Below, piece by piece: positions 21,449 through 33,268 of a stretch of DNA of 64,000 nt; the first letter of the stretch is position 1, and every line of letters starts with the position of its first letter. Under the pieces are notes generated by a model. That model made no database searches, was not told where the DNA came from, and saw only the letters and a list, made by a program, of their open reading frames with translations. Both the position numbers and the translations under genes were made by a program. Where the stretch lies: the NCBI GenBank assembly GCA_014905825.1, contig JACGCN010000012.1, forward strand, positions 124,001 to 188,000, in the 5' to 3' direction. Source of the DNA: Lyophyllum atratum. Lineage: Eukaryota; Basidiomycota; Agaricomycetes; Agaricales; Lyophyllaceae.

Positions 21449-22232
21449 GGTTGGGTTATGCATGGTGGTGCATGCATGGGGGGAGTGCCTCGTGGATGAG
21501 GTGTGGGTGATCGGCATTCGCGTTTTAGATGCGATCGCCATGTTGGTGGCGGGTGTTCTGCACGCGTTGATTTTTTCTTTCTTTTTGCACATCCATTCAT
21601 GAGCATAGCATTTCGCATCTGCATTTTCTAGCAATTACATTTTTACATTCTTCACTACATTCTTCACGTTTCATTCTTCACATTTCATCCCCCACGCTCC
21701 ATCATTCCATTCATCGATGCATCCCCCACGAACCTCACATCCATCCATCCATCCATCCATATCTACAACTCCCCCCATACATTCATCCATCATACATTCA
21801 TACGTACATACATCTTCTGCTTCATGAATCATGACCCTGCCCCCTCAGACCACACGTTTATAGTATATAGTATTAGTATTAGTATTAGTAGGAGCTGCTG
21901 GCGAGCCTACTTAGAGTGGGTTGGGAGGATGAATATTGAATGACGATGACGATGCGGGGCGTTGGTCCAGTCTTTGGTGTGTTCGAGGATTAGGTTTTTG
22001 TCCTGTGTTGGTACTCGTTCAATCGACCTGGCCCTGTGGATCGTGGTTCTGTGTTGGTAGCGCGTCTCGCTGGTGCGGTGAACCTTGCATGTAGCTCGGG
22101 ATGGCGATGAGAAAGTTTCTCTGGTTCAAGTGCGTTGCATGAAAAGTTCTATTTTTGTTTTCTTGACCACCAGCCACTGAGCACTCGATTTACGATGAAT
22201 ATGGAGAGAAGAGGTGGGAAGAGGGTAGTAAT
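21449..22232. other. Intergenic region with simple repeats
   Basis: Contains (CATC)n at about 21738-21765, a short ATTAGT repeat near 21870-21890, and the tRNA relics described separately. No protein-coding gene. Confidence 0.6.
22000..22141 (+). pseudogene. tRNA-derived relics next to the tRNA-Thr
   Basis: About 22036-22141 carries a D-arm/A-box-like TGTTGGTAGCGCGTCTCGC, then CGATGAGAAAGT and a B-box-like CTGGTTCAAGTGC, matching the tRNA-Thr at 22233 in order but without pairable acceptor ends. A shorter piece (TGTTGGTACTCGTTCAATCG, about 22000-22025) is a second relic. Confidence 0.55.
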
Positions 22233-22328
22233 GCCGTGTTGGCGTAGTGGTAGCGCGTCTCACTCGTATAATATCCGATTGCAATGCTTGCGATGAGAAG
22301 GTCACTCGTTCAATCCGGGTACGCGGCA
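22233..22328 (+). tRNA. tRNA-Thr (anticodon CGU) with intron
   Basis: GCCGTGT pairs with ACGCGGC; D arm GCGTAGTGGTAGCGC, anticodon stem TCTCA/TGAGA and T arm GGTCACTCGTTCAATCC. The loop C-TCGTA is interrupted after position 37 by a ~25-nt intron; the anticodon is CGU. A run of nine T from about 22347 is a Pol III terminator. Its exon sequence is almost the same as the tRNA-Thr(UGU) at 17115, but the intron is unrelated. Confidence 0.9.
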
Positions 22329-22475
22329 ATTCTGGATGAGCCCCGTTTTTTTTTCCCCTTATCTAACATGTCTACTTTTCCCATGAGCATCGAGATTCGA
22401 TGACCACAGCTGTAATGATCGGACTTGCAAGCCGACTTTCCATCTCAATCACTGACATCCGAACACTCGACAAAA

Positions 22476-23391
22476 CTACGCGCATATATGGTACAATCCC
22501 ACCTCCTTCGCGCGCTTCCCCGCCTCCCTGAGCCCTACCGTCCTCACAGGTCTTCCCCCGCTCACACCCCACCACCCCTCCGGCAACCTTTCCTCCCCAA
22601 ACCACTGCTCCAGCGCCTTGGCCGGAATCACCCCCCGCTCCGAGTCCCCGCCTTTACTGGGGGAGTCGTCGGCACTGTGCTCGCGCATGACACACCATGC
22701 AAGGCCACACTCGCCCAGCGCGACCTGCTCGTGCAGTGTGTTGAGTGCGTGTGGTTGGGCGGCTTCGCGGGCGGCGTGGAGGCGGCCTAGGTCGGCGAGG
22801 GTCAGGCCGTCTCGCTCTCTTGGCGACGGTGGTGATGCGGTGCGTAGACCGGGGACAGGGGTGTGGTGCGCGAGACGCAGAAGGTGTGTGAGGAGCTTGG
22901 GATCTGGGGCGCAGGATGCGGTGTTGTCGGAGTGCACGAGGGAGGCGTCGTGTGCTATTTTGAGCGGGCCCTGCGTGCACAGCGACGCGAAGTCGAGGGT
23001 CCACGTTGGACGAGGGATGAGATGGGATAGTACGATGGTCCAGAGGCTGTGGCGGGACTCCTTTTCGTGGGGTGAGTGGGCGGGGAATAATGAGATTGAT
23101 CCGCTGGTGAGGTAGCCGACGGTTGTGAGGAGGAGGGCGAGAGAGAAGGAGAGGTTGTAGACGTGTTTGATGGCGCTAAAGAGGGTCCAGAATGGTATGT
23201 TTGTACCGTTGCGCGCGCTGATTTTTAAGCCATTTAGCGACGAATAAGATATGATATGAGGGAGGAACTTACACGTATCCGTGATTGGCCAATGCGTTCA
23301 ATGCGGGGCAGGGAGATCGACTGGTGCTCGAATTTGGTGGGATGAACGCGAAGGGTTTGTAAAGGGGTGAAGTACTGCATCGAGGAGACAT
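22476..23391 (-). CDS. Heme-thiolate peroxidase (chloroperoxidase/unspecific peroxygenase family), short type
   Basis: Two exons, 23391-23273 and 23217-22476, give 286 aa with closing phase. The proximal heme-ligand motif is present: RSPCPALNALANHGY (the central Cys binds heme). The next exon continues NIPFWTLFSAIKHVYNLSFS. The distal motif, EHD in characterised enzymes, reads KIAHDASLVHSDN, so the Glu is Ala. The C-terminal part has ERGVIPAKALEQWFG and WWGVSGGRPVRTVGL. Family members use H2O2 for peroxygenation or halogenation and are usually secreted, but no convincing signal peptide is seen here. The altered EHD motif leaves the activity open. Confidence 0.85.
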
Positions 23392-24234
23392 GGTTGTATC
23401 AGGCGAGTGATTCTGCGGCATGGTCTCTATTCACGATGGCTTTATAGAGGTAAGAGACTCCGAGGAGATAATCGGTAGTTGGTTGTCGAAGGAGAGATGG
23501 TAGGAAATAGGGGAAATTACACCCACTTGTGTCCGTGTCGTACGGAAAAGGGGCAAAATGATGTCGGAATCTTTCAACATACTGCTACCTTGCGAGTCAT
23601 CCAGAGGACCAGAGCAGTTGGTCTTTCGAATTCAAAATGTAGTCATTGCTGTGAGTGAAGAACACCAAACAAACCTACAAACGACGATCAACGTACCTAT
23701 ACAACTTCATTTCATCTATGGATATCGTGGAAAGGTCGTAGTGTGGGGTGGCCAGCAGGGCCGGCCGACCACGAGGGAGATTCACCAGAACGTCGACGAC
23801 ACGACACAGGCCTTTGGCACGGTCACAACTCGCGACCATCACGATACGTAGATTAGATTAGATATCTCGTCTGCGTCCACGCTCACTTGGCGCGTACCCT
23901 CGAAATATACTTGTCATATACTGCAGAAAACCGTCTTCAAGAGTTACCAAAGAGTTTGTCCTACGTGTTCTCTCCAGCTGTACTCATGCCTCTTTCCTCA
24001 GTAACACGAGAGCTCCATTCCGGAGTCAACTCGTCTCGTAACACCTGCAACAGTGTATAACTGGGATTTTTTGGCTCCTACAACTGATCAACAGCCCAAA
24101 CTGCTCTTTAGTGAACCTTGAACGAAGTGCATAGCGGATAAAATCGTTGCTGTCTTTCGCTTTCGTCACGTCAATTCCTTTCGGCTGGCGCAGAGTGGTA
24201 GCAAAAGCACACCTTGAACAGAACGCATGCTATA
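23392..24234. other. Intergenic stretch, no gene supported
   Basis: A 97-codon plus-strand frame at 23558-23851 has no recognisable content. No repeat seen. Confidence 0.5.
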
Positions 24235-24717
24235 TTATTCGCCAGGGAAGTGCCCACCGTTGGCTTGCGCAACGCTCCAATAATCCTCCCACCCGTGTTC
24301 GCCATTCGCTATCGTCGCGAGGACTGATGCTACGTTCGATGCAAGGACACGGACAGGCTGGTATCGATTACTTGCCCCACTCCCTACGTTCTTCCCCTCT
24401 GCGCCTTCAAGTATTTTAACGATCAACACTGTCTGTGGATGGGAAGAAGGCGAGACGCCGTCATCCGCCACGACGATAAGGGATCTGTGGATCTGGGCGG
24501 CATCTGCGAGATCGGCCATGTCATGTTTTTGTGCATGCAAGGCGACAGCATCCTCCACCGGCAACCCGAGTGCATTCACATTTGCCAGATCAAACCGATT
24601 CTGGCTTTCCTGGTCGACTCGCCCCTGCGGGTGATTGAAATCGTGCACGAGCGCCGCTTGGGCTTCGTGGGACGAGGACTGGGTGAAGTACACAAGGATG
24701 GTTTTTCTGGGTGCCAT
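24235..24717 (-). CDS. Small hypothetical protein, 160 aa
   Basis: Uninterrupted frame from ATG to stop. The protein starts MAPRKTILVYFTQSSSHEAQ, has a middle LIVVADDGVSPSSHPQTVLI and ends GWEDYWSVAQANGGHFPGE. No signal peptide, membrane helix or known motif. The composition is protein-like and the start lies in good context, but no homologue family comes to mind and the complementary frame is also open over part of the length. Confidence 0.45.
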   Translation of the reverse strand: MAPRKTILVYFTQSSSHEAQAALVHDFNHPQGRVDQESQNRFDLANVNALGLPVEDAVALHAQKHDMADLADAAQIHRSLIVVADDGVSPSSHPQTVLIVKILEGAEGKNVGSGASNRYQPVRVLASNVASVLATIANGEHGWEDYWSVAQANGGHFPGE

Positions 24718-25401
24718 ACTGCGTTCTGGTGGTGGTTTGAGGTGAGTACTAGGGAGGGAGACAAGGCCTGAGAACGAGTTTGATTGGTGGTCTCACGGCT
24801 TGTCGTTACTGCTACAACGGGAGGCGGGCGTTGGACCCTGATGCAGTCCAGTGGCACGTATGTCAGAGGAATCTATGTGATCAGTATGATGGCGTTCTTT
24901 GTAAGGATATCGATACTTCGTTGTCACTCAAAGTTCAGCCCACATCTTAGCATTGCTCCCGAGAACACACCTATCCATTCCTGGCTGATGTGTAACACGG
25001 GATCATAAACAATGTACCAGCGTAGAAGATATTACAATGTTCGGCGCTGTACGTGTAAGTATGCATAAGTAGTATGTTAGCCCATGTTCGTATGCACATA
25101 GAGAGAGTGCACATTTTGAAGTAGCTGAACCACTGGCCATCGTGCTCCATTAATATCACTGTTGTATCGCCGCGGATCCAAAATAGGCGCCGTGTTGCTT
25201 GGTCCTGTTTGTGATCAGCTGTGATCGGCGATGAAGTTGGCGTTTATGGCGTTGGGTCCGGGTGACGCCGCATTCTTGAAAGTTTCTTCAGAGCACACAC
25301 TGCCCTTCAGCGCTTGCGGTCCACTAGAAGTAGTCTGAGGCGCCGAATATGCTCATCGTCCATCAGCAATACGCCCCAACATCTGAAGGTCCATTGGAAA
25401 C
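24718..25401. other. Intergenic stretch, nothing recognised
   Basis: No supported open frame or repeat between the 160-aa hypothetical gene and the F-box-like gene. Confidence 0.5.
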
Positions 25402-26481
25402 ATGGCTGTAATATCTCTCTCACATCGCACCATTCCCAACGAGCTTCTATCGAGGATTATCCTGCGGGTTATTGCCAACAGTGTGCACGCCATATGCATC
25501 TATCCTGGAGACGTGGAATGGGAGATGAACGTTTTGCCCACGTTGTGCAGAGTCTCTTACAACTTCCGAGCGGTAACACTGGAGTTGACCAGAAGAGCCT
25601 TCCAAGTCTCGCCAGCGGAGGATATTTCGAGGTGCTTTCTACCCAGCCGTGACTTTTAATAATACTAACTTCTTTGCAGCATCTTTCCCCCAATTGCGAA
25701 GCAGCTGCAACGCCTGCGGTTGTTCGGCTTGAGGCTTCACCGTCCTTCAAGATACACATCCTACTTCGAACCGTTGGCCGATGACTCTCTCCTGATCTAC
25801 GGATACTCGCTGTTTCTCTCGGCCATGGACCTCAGATACAATTCTGTCAGCTGTCAACCCACGGTTTTCCAGACTACCCAAGAAATCATCATCAACGCGC
25901 TATCTATGTCGTTGGTCATGTGCCCAAAAGTCGAACCACCGGGGATGGCGCAAGTGCTATCAGATGCTATGTGCAAGCAAATGGTACTCGTACGAAGTGG
26001 TGCGTCGTTTACTCATACATCCTACTTGGCACTGACGTATTCGAAGGCCTTGATATCGTTCAAGCGTCAGTGAGATTGGATCATCTCATAGAACTTCGTG
26101 AAAGTCTTGACAATTCCGAAGAAGAGGATGTCGAGCAAAAGCGATTTGTAAGTTGAGTTCTTCCAATACATCCGCGTAAATTTATTTACGATATTGCCAC
26201 ACCAGGAAACTCGAAACCACATCGTCGATGAAATTGAGAAGATAGAAGTCGCCGATAAGATCTACGCTGAAGTAATCGAGTCCGACCAAATATTCATGCC
26301 CGCTGAGGTCAGCCCTATATAATTCGCTGCGTTTTGCGCAGTTCTGATGTTCTATTAGCTTCCTGGCGTCATTCCGGTCATCAAGAAACTCCGCCAAGTT
26401 GTCGTCAAGGACCACGGACAGAAGATTGCGAAAAGACTGGATAGCTTGCTTGAAAAGTGGTCCATGTCTTTCCATTCCTAG
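25402..26481 (+). CDS. F-box-like hypothetical protein, 290 aa
   Basis: Five exons join in phase: 25402-25631, 25680-25996, 26047-26147, 26206-26307 and 26359-26481; introns are 48-58 nt. The N-terminus RTIPNELLSRIILRVI has the PxELLxxI pattern of agaricomycete F-box-like proteins, followed by WEMNVLPTLCRVSYNFRAVT. The centre is helical, and the C-terminus is acidic then basic (EEEDVEQKRF, later KIAKRLDSLLEKW). Such proteins may act as substrate adaptors of SCF ubiquitin ligases, but this family is uncharacterised and the F-box match is weak. It converges with the LRA3 gene, 196 bp away. Confidence 0.7.
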
Positions 26482-26677
26482 AGGAATTCACGCCTTAGAC
26501 ACTCTGTTATAGTATACTATGTATGTTAATACATTCCTTTCCATTTAGTCCGTATGGCGCGCCCTCTGCTTATCTCGCGGCAATGCGACAATGCCTTCGG
26601 TCTTCCCTTTGGCCCCCCGCTTATCCTTACTAGGCAAGTTAGCCAGCACAAAGGGACGTCATACTTACGATTGTTCT

Positions 26678-28240
26678 TCAGATGCTCCACGAGTCACATC
26701 TTCCCCTGTCTGTTTTGCATGTCCTTCGGGGTTCTTTTGAACGAGGGGTTCGCTCGATTCCGACCGTCAAGACCTTCTCTGCGTCAAGCAATCTCACGTC
26801 GGGATTCAACAACAATCCAAATCCCGGCGCATCAAGTGCTCCTGCTTCGATACGTCCATTGACCGGCAGTGGCTCATTCAGAAAGAGCTTTCCGAAGCTC
26901 GGCTGGACGGATTTTCCGTCAGGTGCGTTGCAGACGATCTACGAGCATCACATCAACACTGAAGCTTTCAATCAGAGCATCTATGATACAGACCTCGGCG
27001 AACGGCGTGTTGGTCTGACTCATAGCAAAATGGTAGCTGTAACAACTCGACGCATGCGGGACGACCGGGATGTCGTATGCGGCTGCATGGGCGCTTATCT
27101 TCAAGAGCTCTGTAAGCCCGCCGACCCATGTGACATCAGGCTGTAGAATGTCCACAGAACGCGTTTCGATCAGCTTTCGAAAACCGTACCGGGTGTATTC
27201 GTGCTAAGGCAACTTGTGTTCAGAGCGGTTCTTGAAATGGTTGGGTTGGTACGTACCTCTCCGGTAGTCCATTTCAACTGAGGAAGTGCTGATTTGAGAC
27301 GTTTCAAGCCATCCTCGTCCTGCGGGTGCAAGACCTCTTCCCACCATTCTATATTGAGCGGTAGACACCGTGTTGCGAGCTCAATCGCATACTGTACGTT
27401 GAGACTCATGTAACAATCGACCTGTATTTTGACGGTTCTGAAAAGCGGCACTTTGTCCCCACAGAAAGGCTTACCATTAGCGGGAAATCAGGTCCCACGT
27501 CATCTCGATGTTTCTTCAAAAACTCAAAATTCTTCCTCATCCCGTCGGGCTCCTCAGGACCATACGGTAGCGGCACTTTCCCTCCCCAGAACCCCAAGCG
27601 CTTCGCCTCACCAGGAAGCGGGCCCGTGGAGTAGAGACTCAAATGGTCCTTCGTCCTTCCTCCAATCATCTTATATATAGGCTCCCCTCGGATCTTGCCC
27701 AGCAAGTCCCAAATCGCGAGATCGACGCACGAAATCACAGCAATTGGCAGGCCCTTACCACCATAAAACATGGTCGCGCGGAACATCTGGTCCCACAACA
27801 TATTCGTGTCGCGAGGGTCCGCTCCAACGAGGAACCTCTTCAAGTGGGCGTTGACGATCCAACACGCGGGCGGGCCGCCCAGGCCCGTGGCGAATCCAGT
27901 CGTACCGTCCGAGGCGTGGATCTCGACACAGAATGAGCCAAGGACGTTAATGCCCCATTGCACTCGAGAGGTCTTGTATTCAGCGTAGCGCGACCTATGG
28001 ACGGGTGAGGCTATGCGAATAGAGTGAGGGTGAGGGTGGGGGACCGAACATTGGGTTTGCGATTTGGCTGTCTATGATCCAGTGACCTCGGTTTTGAGAG
28101 TGATAGTCCGCACCATCGCCCTCCTGACATTGTTGTCAATTGCAAGTTCTTTGGACTGTTGAGGTTAAGTGGGTCGCACGTACGCTGTCGATGAGATATG
28201 TTTTCACTGCGGATATGACCGGAAATACTTTTGCAGACAT
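26678..28240 (-). CDS. LRA3: L-rhamnonate dehydratase (enolase superfamily)
   Basis: Six exons close to 428 aa: 28240-28184, 28123-28050, 27994-27475, 27421-27257, 27203-26994 and 26938-26678. The enzyme removes water from L-rhamnonate to give 2-keto-3-deoxy-L-rhamnonate, the third step of the fungal non-phosphorylating rhamnose pathway. Family signatures seen: GADYHSQNRGHWIIDS, VQWGINVLGSFCVEI, GFATGLGGPPACWIV, RATMFYGGKGLPIAVIS, and the metal-ligand strands MVDCYMSLN (Asp), IEWWEEVL (Glu) and TTGEHEYTRYGFRK (Glu), then VVPHASSCYSYHF (His). The donor at 28049 (GTTCGG) is weak. The divergent neighbour is a sugar transporter. Confidence 0.9.
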
Positions 28241-28617
28241 GTTTGGTAGGCCGCCGAGGTGGGGTGAGTGGACTAGAACTTCTTCCTGAACTGGTTCCCT
28301 TCCTGATATATGATGCAAGCGACAGAAATACCTCCGGAATTCCGGGCCGCGGTGTATAATTTCATCGCGTGAATGGGAGTTCGCAAGCACTACAGAAGCA
28401 CTCCGACTCACCAGCGATATCACCAGACCAGTTGGCTGGTTGCCAGTCATTTGATCGCATTACGGCGCGTCTGAGGCTTCCTTTTGGAATGTCGCGACGA
28501 GTATTTCTATGAGGGCTTGATAGGATCACTTAGAGTCTCCTGCCCCCCATCAGCAGTTCTCAACATGTGGATTATGCCATTGCGAGGAAAGTATATGGTC
28601 TGGGCCATCACAGGTGA
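28241..28617. promoter_or_regulatory. Shared promoter region of LRA3 and the sugar transporter
   Basis: A 377-bp region between divergent starts. Co-orientation around one control region suggests joint induction, for example by L-rhamnose. No binding site can be named. Confidence 0.45.
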
Positions 28618-30912
28618 TCATCCTACCGTTCGTGTGTGGCTCCGGTCATCGCTCATTTGGAAACAGCGTGTTGCTGCCAGGGCTTTTTGCTCTTGGGTTA
28701 TGACCAGGGCGTCATGTCTGGTATTGTAAGGAGTCATAAGAGGTCGCGTTTGACTGTGTTCTTGACATTCTGAGGCAGATTGGAGCAGACAATCAATTTG
28801 GAAAGGATTTTAACCATCCGAACCCAACGACTCAAGGAACGATTGTATGTCTACCTGCGGCTGAACATGATCGTCCTGCGCTAAGTATCTGAATCGACTA
28901 ATCAGGTTGCTATATATGTGAGCTCTTCTTTTGCCAAGTTGTCATAGACAAGGTTCCATTCAAAATACCACAGGATATCGGATGCGCCGTTGGTAGCTTA
29001 ATCGTTTTTTTCTTTGGGGAGTCGATTGGGAGGAAACGCATGATAATGTGCGGCGCCGCGACTATGCTTGTTGGAACTGTGAGTACAGACGACTTGTGCG
29101 ACTTCATGCTAACCCATGAAATAGGCTATCCTGACGAGTTCCACCACTCTAGCTCAGCTTTATGTGGGACGGGTTGTGACCGGCATCGTGAGGCGTCTGG
29201 TTTCTTAGTTTGTGGTGAAGTTTCCCCTCTAATTTCGCAACGCCGGTGCGACAGGGCAACGGCTTCAACTCGTCGTCGATTCCAGTTTATCAGTCAGAGA
29301 CGTGTGGAGGGAAGATTCGAGGAAAGCTAGTATGCTTAAACTCCACCGTGACAATTATTGGTCTCGTCATTGTGAGTCCCGCCGCGACTCTTGAACGTCT
29401 GGCAAAACCATTTTTTAGGCATACTGGTTAGACTATGGAATGAGCTTCGTAAATGGACCATCCCAATGGAGACTCCCCATCGGGTTTCAAGCTGTCTTTG
29501 CTTTGTGCCTTTTGTTGCAGGGGATGGTCTTACCCGACTCTCCTAGATGGCTTATTGCGCATGGGTATAAGGAGGAAGGGGCTTGCGTCATTGCAATGCT
29601 TGAGGATCAAGACTCGGTCGACCACCCCGATGTCGTACGAGTTACCGAGGAAATCGAAGCGTCCTTGGCGCTGGAAAGTGCTGGAGGTACGTGTTGCACT
29701 CCACTAATACTCACTGTCGACCTTACCTTTCCCGATTCAATTTTAGGTCCGTTCCGCTATAGAGAACTCCTGGAAGGAGGGAAAATCCAGAACTTTAGGC
29801 GCATATGCTTATGTATTGGGGTCAATGTTATGCAACAATTCACTGGGTGCGTCTCTCGGAGGAACTACCAGCATCACCTCCGTCGCGTCTGATACCTCTC
29901 CCACCCTACAGGGCTAACATGATCAAGTGAGCCTTGTTTTCCTGTTATAATTGCGACCTCTGAACGATTGGCTTTTCCAGTTATTTGGCTCCTGTGGTTT
30001 ATCAAAATACAATGGGCCTCTCTCGGAACCTTTCTCTCATACTCGGTGGATTCACCGCGATAACCTACATGTTTGCTTCATTTATACCTCTCTGGGTGAG
30101 TCCTCACTGAAAGTCCAGCATCGGTACTAAAGAACGTACCTTGCCCTGCAGACTGTAGATCGCTACGGCAGGCGACCCTTGTTGATGATTTCGGCCGCAG
30201 GTTTATCGCTGTGTTTCACTTTAGCGGCTATCCTTCTCTCGACAGGAACCAAGCCCGCGGCTTACGGAGCAACCGCTATGGTGTTCATCTTCCAGATATT
30301 CTTGGGAATCGGCTACCTACCGATAGTGCGCCACTCTTGCACCAGGCTTTCCATGACTAACATCATTTCCAGCCATGGCTATACCCCGCCGAGGTGTGTT
30401 AGTTTGAGATGCAACATGGGTCATCTCGTTTGACAACTTCATACAGATCAGTACAACACGGATCCGTGCACGGGGCTCAGCGATCTCGAGCTTCTTCAAT
30501 TGGATGTAGGATCCATTACTTTACTAGATATCTGACGATAACGTTTTCGGCAGGTGTGTATTTGCTGTCGTGGAGATGACTCCGCCAGCTATTGCGAACA
30601 TCAGTTGGCGTGTTTTTATTATCTTCGCCATCTTCAATGCCTGCTGGGTACCTCTTGTAAGTAACGCATTCGTTTTCTTTAGCCTGACAATGCTGATGAG
30701 TTGGACAGGTATACTGCGTACGCTCTTCCTCTCCTCCATGACTTGCCATGTTATTCAATCTGTGGCAGTTCTTCCCAGAGACTCACTCTCTCGAGCTCGA
30801 AGAGATAGACGCCATTTTCCAGAAAGGTGGTATCACTGGCGGTGTATGGGGAAGCCCGGGGGGTAGGACAGTGACACGAAGACAAATTCCATCGAAATTC
30901 GAAGAGAAGTGA
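28618..30912 (+). CDS. MFS sugar transporter
   Basis: More than ten short introns; the joined product has the full sugar-porter signature series. Seen: LLLGYDQGVMSGI in helix 1, FGESIGRKR (loop 2-3), YVGRVVTGI, IPVYQSETCGGKIRG (helix 4-5 PESP region), SQWRLPIGFQ, LPDSPRWL, NVMQQFTGANMINYLAPVVY (helix 7), VDRYGRRPLL (loop 8-9), PWLYPAEISTTRIRARG and a final PETHSLELEEIDAIF. It moves hexose-type sugars across the plasma membrane. The N-terminus is unresolved: the frame is open only from 28618, after a TGA, and upstream sequence (KVYGLGHH) looks like a start region in another state, so either a missed first exon or a damaged 5' end is possible. Confidence 0.85.
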
Positions 30913-31628
30913 ATCGACATCTATGTGTTGTCGACGCAAGGCTACCGTACCATGTTTGCTCATGTAGGCTTGTACTATAGGATATGACCTCAACTATGTA
31001 GGGGTTCACCGCCATATATTTGGAGACATGGAGAGATATGGGAACTCGCGAGAATCATAGTATTCATCGCTCTGCCTCCACCACGTATGGGCCGCTGTTC
31101 AGTTCATGATGCTTCGGCCTGGGCTTTTTGTCGAGTGTCCGCACTTCACAACTATTTCCAGCGCCGAATGATGAAATCGCACTCGTTCTATCTTCCTCTT
31201 CTCATCATTAGTCTTCGAGATGTGGATCTTTGCCGACGTAAAGTATTGCTTAAGATTCTCACCAGTTTTTGGACTTGCTTTATTTCTCATATCATGGTAG
31301 TCCTTTCGTCGGAGAGAAAGGTTGAGGAGAGGAGATATTATTGGTCCACGTATTTATATGGGGAAGCCGAGGGTGGAATCATAATAAAAATGCCACAAAA
31401 TTTGCTCAGGTTCTAAAAGAAACGGACGTCGTAGTCTGCTGAATACGCTGGTCTTCGGAGCAAGCCTAGCGTCTACGCGACGCGTCTCGCGCGTAGCCTT
31501 CAACAGAAGCAACGCCTACTAGTACACCGCCACGTGTGGCCATCAGACTATCACGTGCTCTAAATTTTCCAAATAGAGTAACGACTTTTTTCTCAGGGAA
31601 AAGTTCACCTACCTCTCCCACAACAACC
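30913..31628. other. Intergenic stretch, nothing recognised
   Basis: Between the transporter and the RRM gene. Short open frames on both strands show no domain. Confidence 0.5.
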
Positions 31629-32623
31629 ATGTTCGCCAGCACATTTCGCACTCAAGCCAGACTCGCATTGACCTCATGTAGAGCTCGCGTCTCTATGGTT
31701 AGTGCGTCTCGCACTATGCTCCAACCTCGTGCTGTGCCCACATTGTCCACGTCACGAGCATTATCGACTTCGAGACCTCTTTGGGACTTTGGCAGTCCAG
31801 ACGCGGCCCCGGCAAGAGGGAACCAGCCCAAGAACATACTCTTTGTCGGGAACATGCCCTACAGTGTTGAGGAGCGCGAGATTAGGGAAAAATTCGAGCC
31901 ATTCGGCGAGATTCAGAGCATAAGAATAGGTCAGACAACCAGATCATCTACTAGTGCCGAGCTGCCCTAAACTAGCCCGGACTTTCAGCTTACAGGCCGG
32001 ACGGCGCTTCTCGTGGCTTTGCCCATGTAGAATTCGTGAATGAAGCCGATGCAGCTGCTGCGGTCGAGTCTACAACCGAGGAGCCTGTATACATGCTCGA
32101 CCGTGATCTTCGTGTAAGCTTTGCCGAGCGCAAGCCTCGGCCTACAGAAACGAGAACGCCAACACACAGCCTCTACTTCCATGGCCTACGTGCCGACCCG
32201 GAAGTCCTTCGCAATGCTACTCGACCATTCGAGAACAGCATCATCAATTTGTTTTTCCGTGAGTCTTTCTGTACCACTGTTCTCCGTGACCACCCTAACG
32301 TTTTTTCGTTAGTCAAAGACCGCGAGACTGGGAAGGAAACTGGTGCTGGCTTCATCCACTTTATGAGTGTTGAACGCGCAACGGAAGCCCTCCATGAGCT
32401 CAATGGCCTGGACCTTGGTGGGAATGAAACTCTTTTCCTTCGGTACGCCTACCCCAAGAAGACAGATGATGGTGATCGTGGTAGTGGAGATAGGCGCGGA
32501 GGGTCGGGACGTCCAAGCCGAGGAGGATTTGGTGGTGGTGGTGGCCGGAGTGACAGCTATGGCGGCGGGAATCGTAGAGGAGGCGGCTATGGTGGCGGTG
32601 GGTCCAGGCAGAGTGACTGGTGA
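31629..32623 (+). CDS. RNA-binding protein with two RRMs and an RGG tail, mitochondrial-type N-terminus
   Basis: Three exons, 31629-31929, 31989-32258 and 32313-32623, give 293 aa. The first ~55 residues are rich in Arg, Ser and Ala without acids, as in mitochondrial presequences. RRM1 has ILFVGNMPYS (RNP2) and GASRGFAHVEF (RNP1). RRM2 has LYFHGL (RNP2) and TGAGFIHFMS (RNP1). The tail is a glycine-rich RGG/GGGYG stretch ending QSDW. The protein probably binds organellar transcripts. The mitochondrial location is inferred only from the N-terminus. Confidence 0.85.
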
Positions 32624-33268
32624 TTCCTCCCTTAATAATTGGATACCGTCGTTCTTCGGCACCCAAAAGCTTTTCACATATATTGTAGCTAGCACCCGCA
32701 ATGTTTAATAATTTACTATACCTCATCTCATGTTCTTTCCTGATGCTCTTCGGAGTCATCCTGGACTCATCGTTGTCAAGACTCGACAGTCAATGTACCA
32801 GTCACATGACTGAACAACTCCACGAAGCCCGAACTTTACCTCACTGTCAGCCTTGTGCCGCAGCATTAATATTCGAAGACTCAGATTGACGAAAGTCCAC
32901 AAGAGGTCGACATTCCTAGCGTCCTGCACAATATTCTCAACATTACCATGGAAGGTGAGAAATCCTCTTCACCTTCGCCATTGACGTGGAGAAATGGAGG
33001 ACTGAAGCTCAATTCTAGATTGACTGCCAAAGCCCCCGTTTAAGTTGGCGAGTTAGCGCCCATGGAAGCAAGGTTTGCCATGCGGCTGGGAATCCTAAAG
33101 CCCGACGTCGAACATCTGCGATAAGAGTATCGACATCTCAACCTCTACCCAAATTGAACTGCGGCATTGTCAAACTACAGATTTGCTAAAATTCCTTCCA
33201 GTAAGCCTGCATTTCACTCTCTCTCAACCCCTTAGTTGTCCATTTCCCTAACGTGTATCTCGGCGTAG
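32624..33268. other. Intergenic stretch, nothing recognised
   Basis: 645 bp between the RRM gene and the giant gene. A/T-rich, no supported open frame. Confidence 0.5.
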
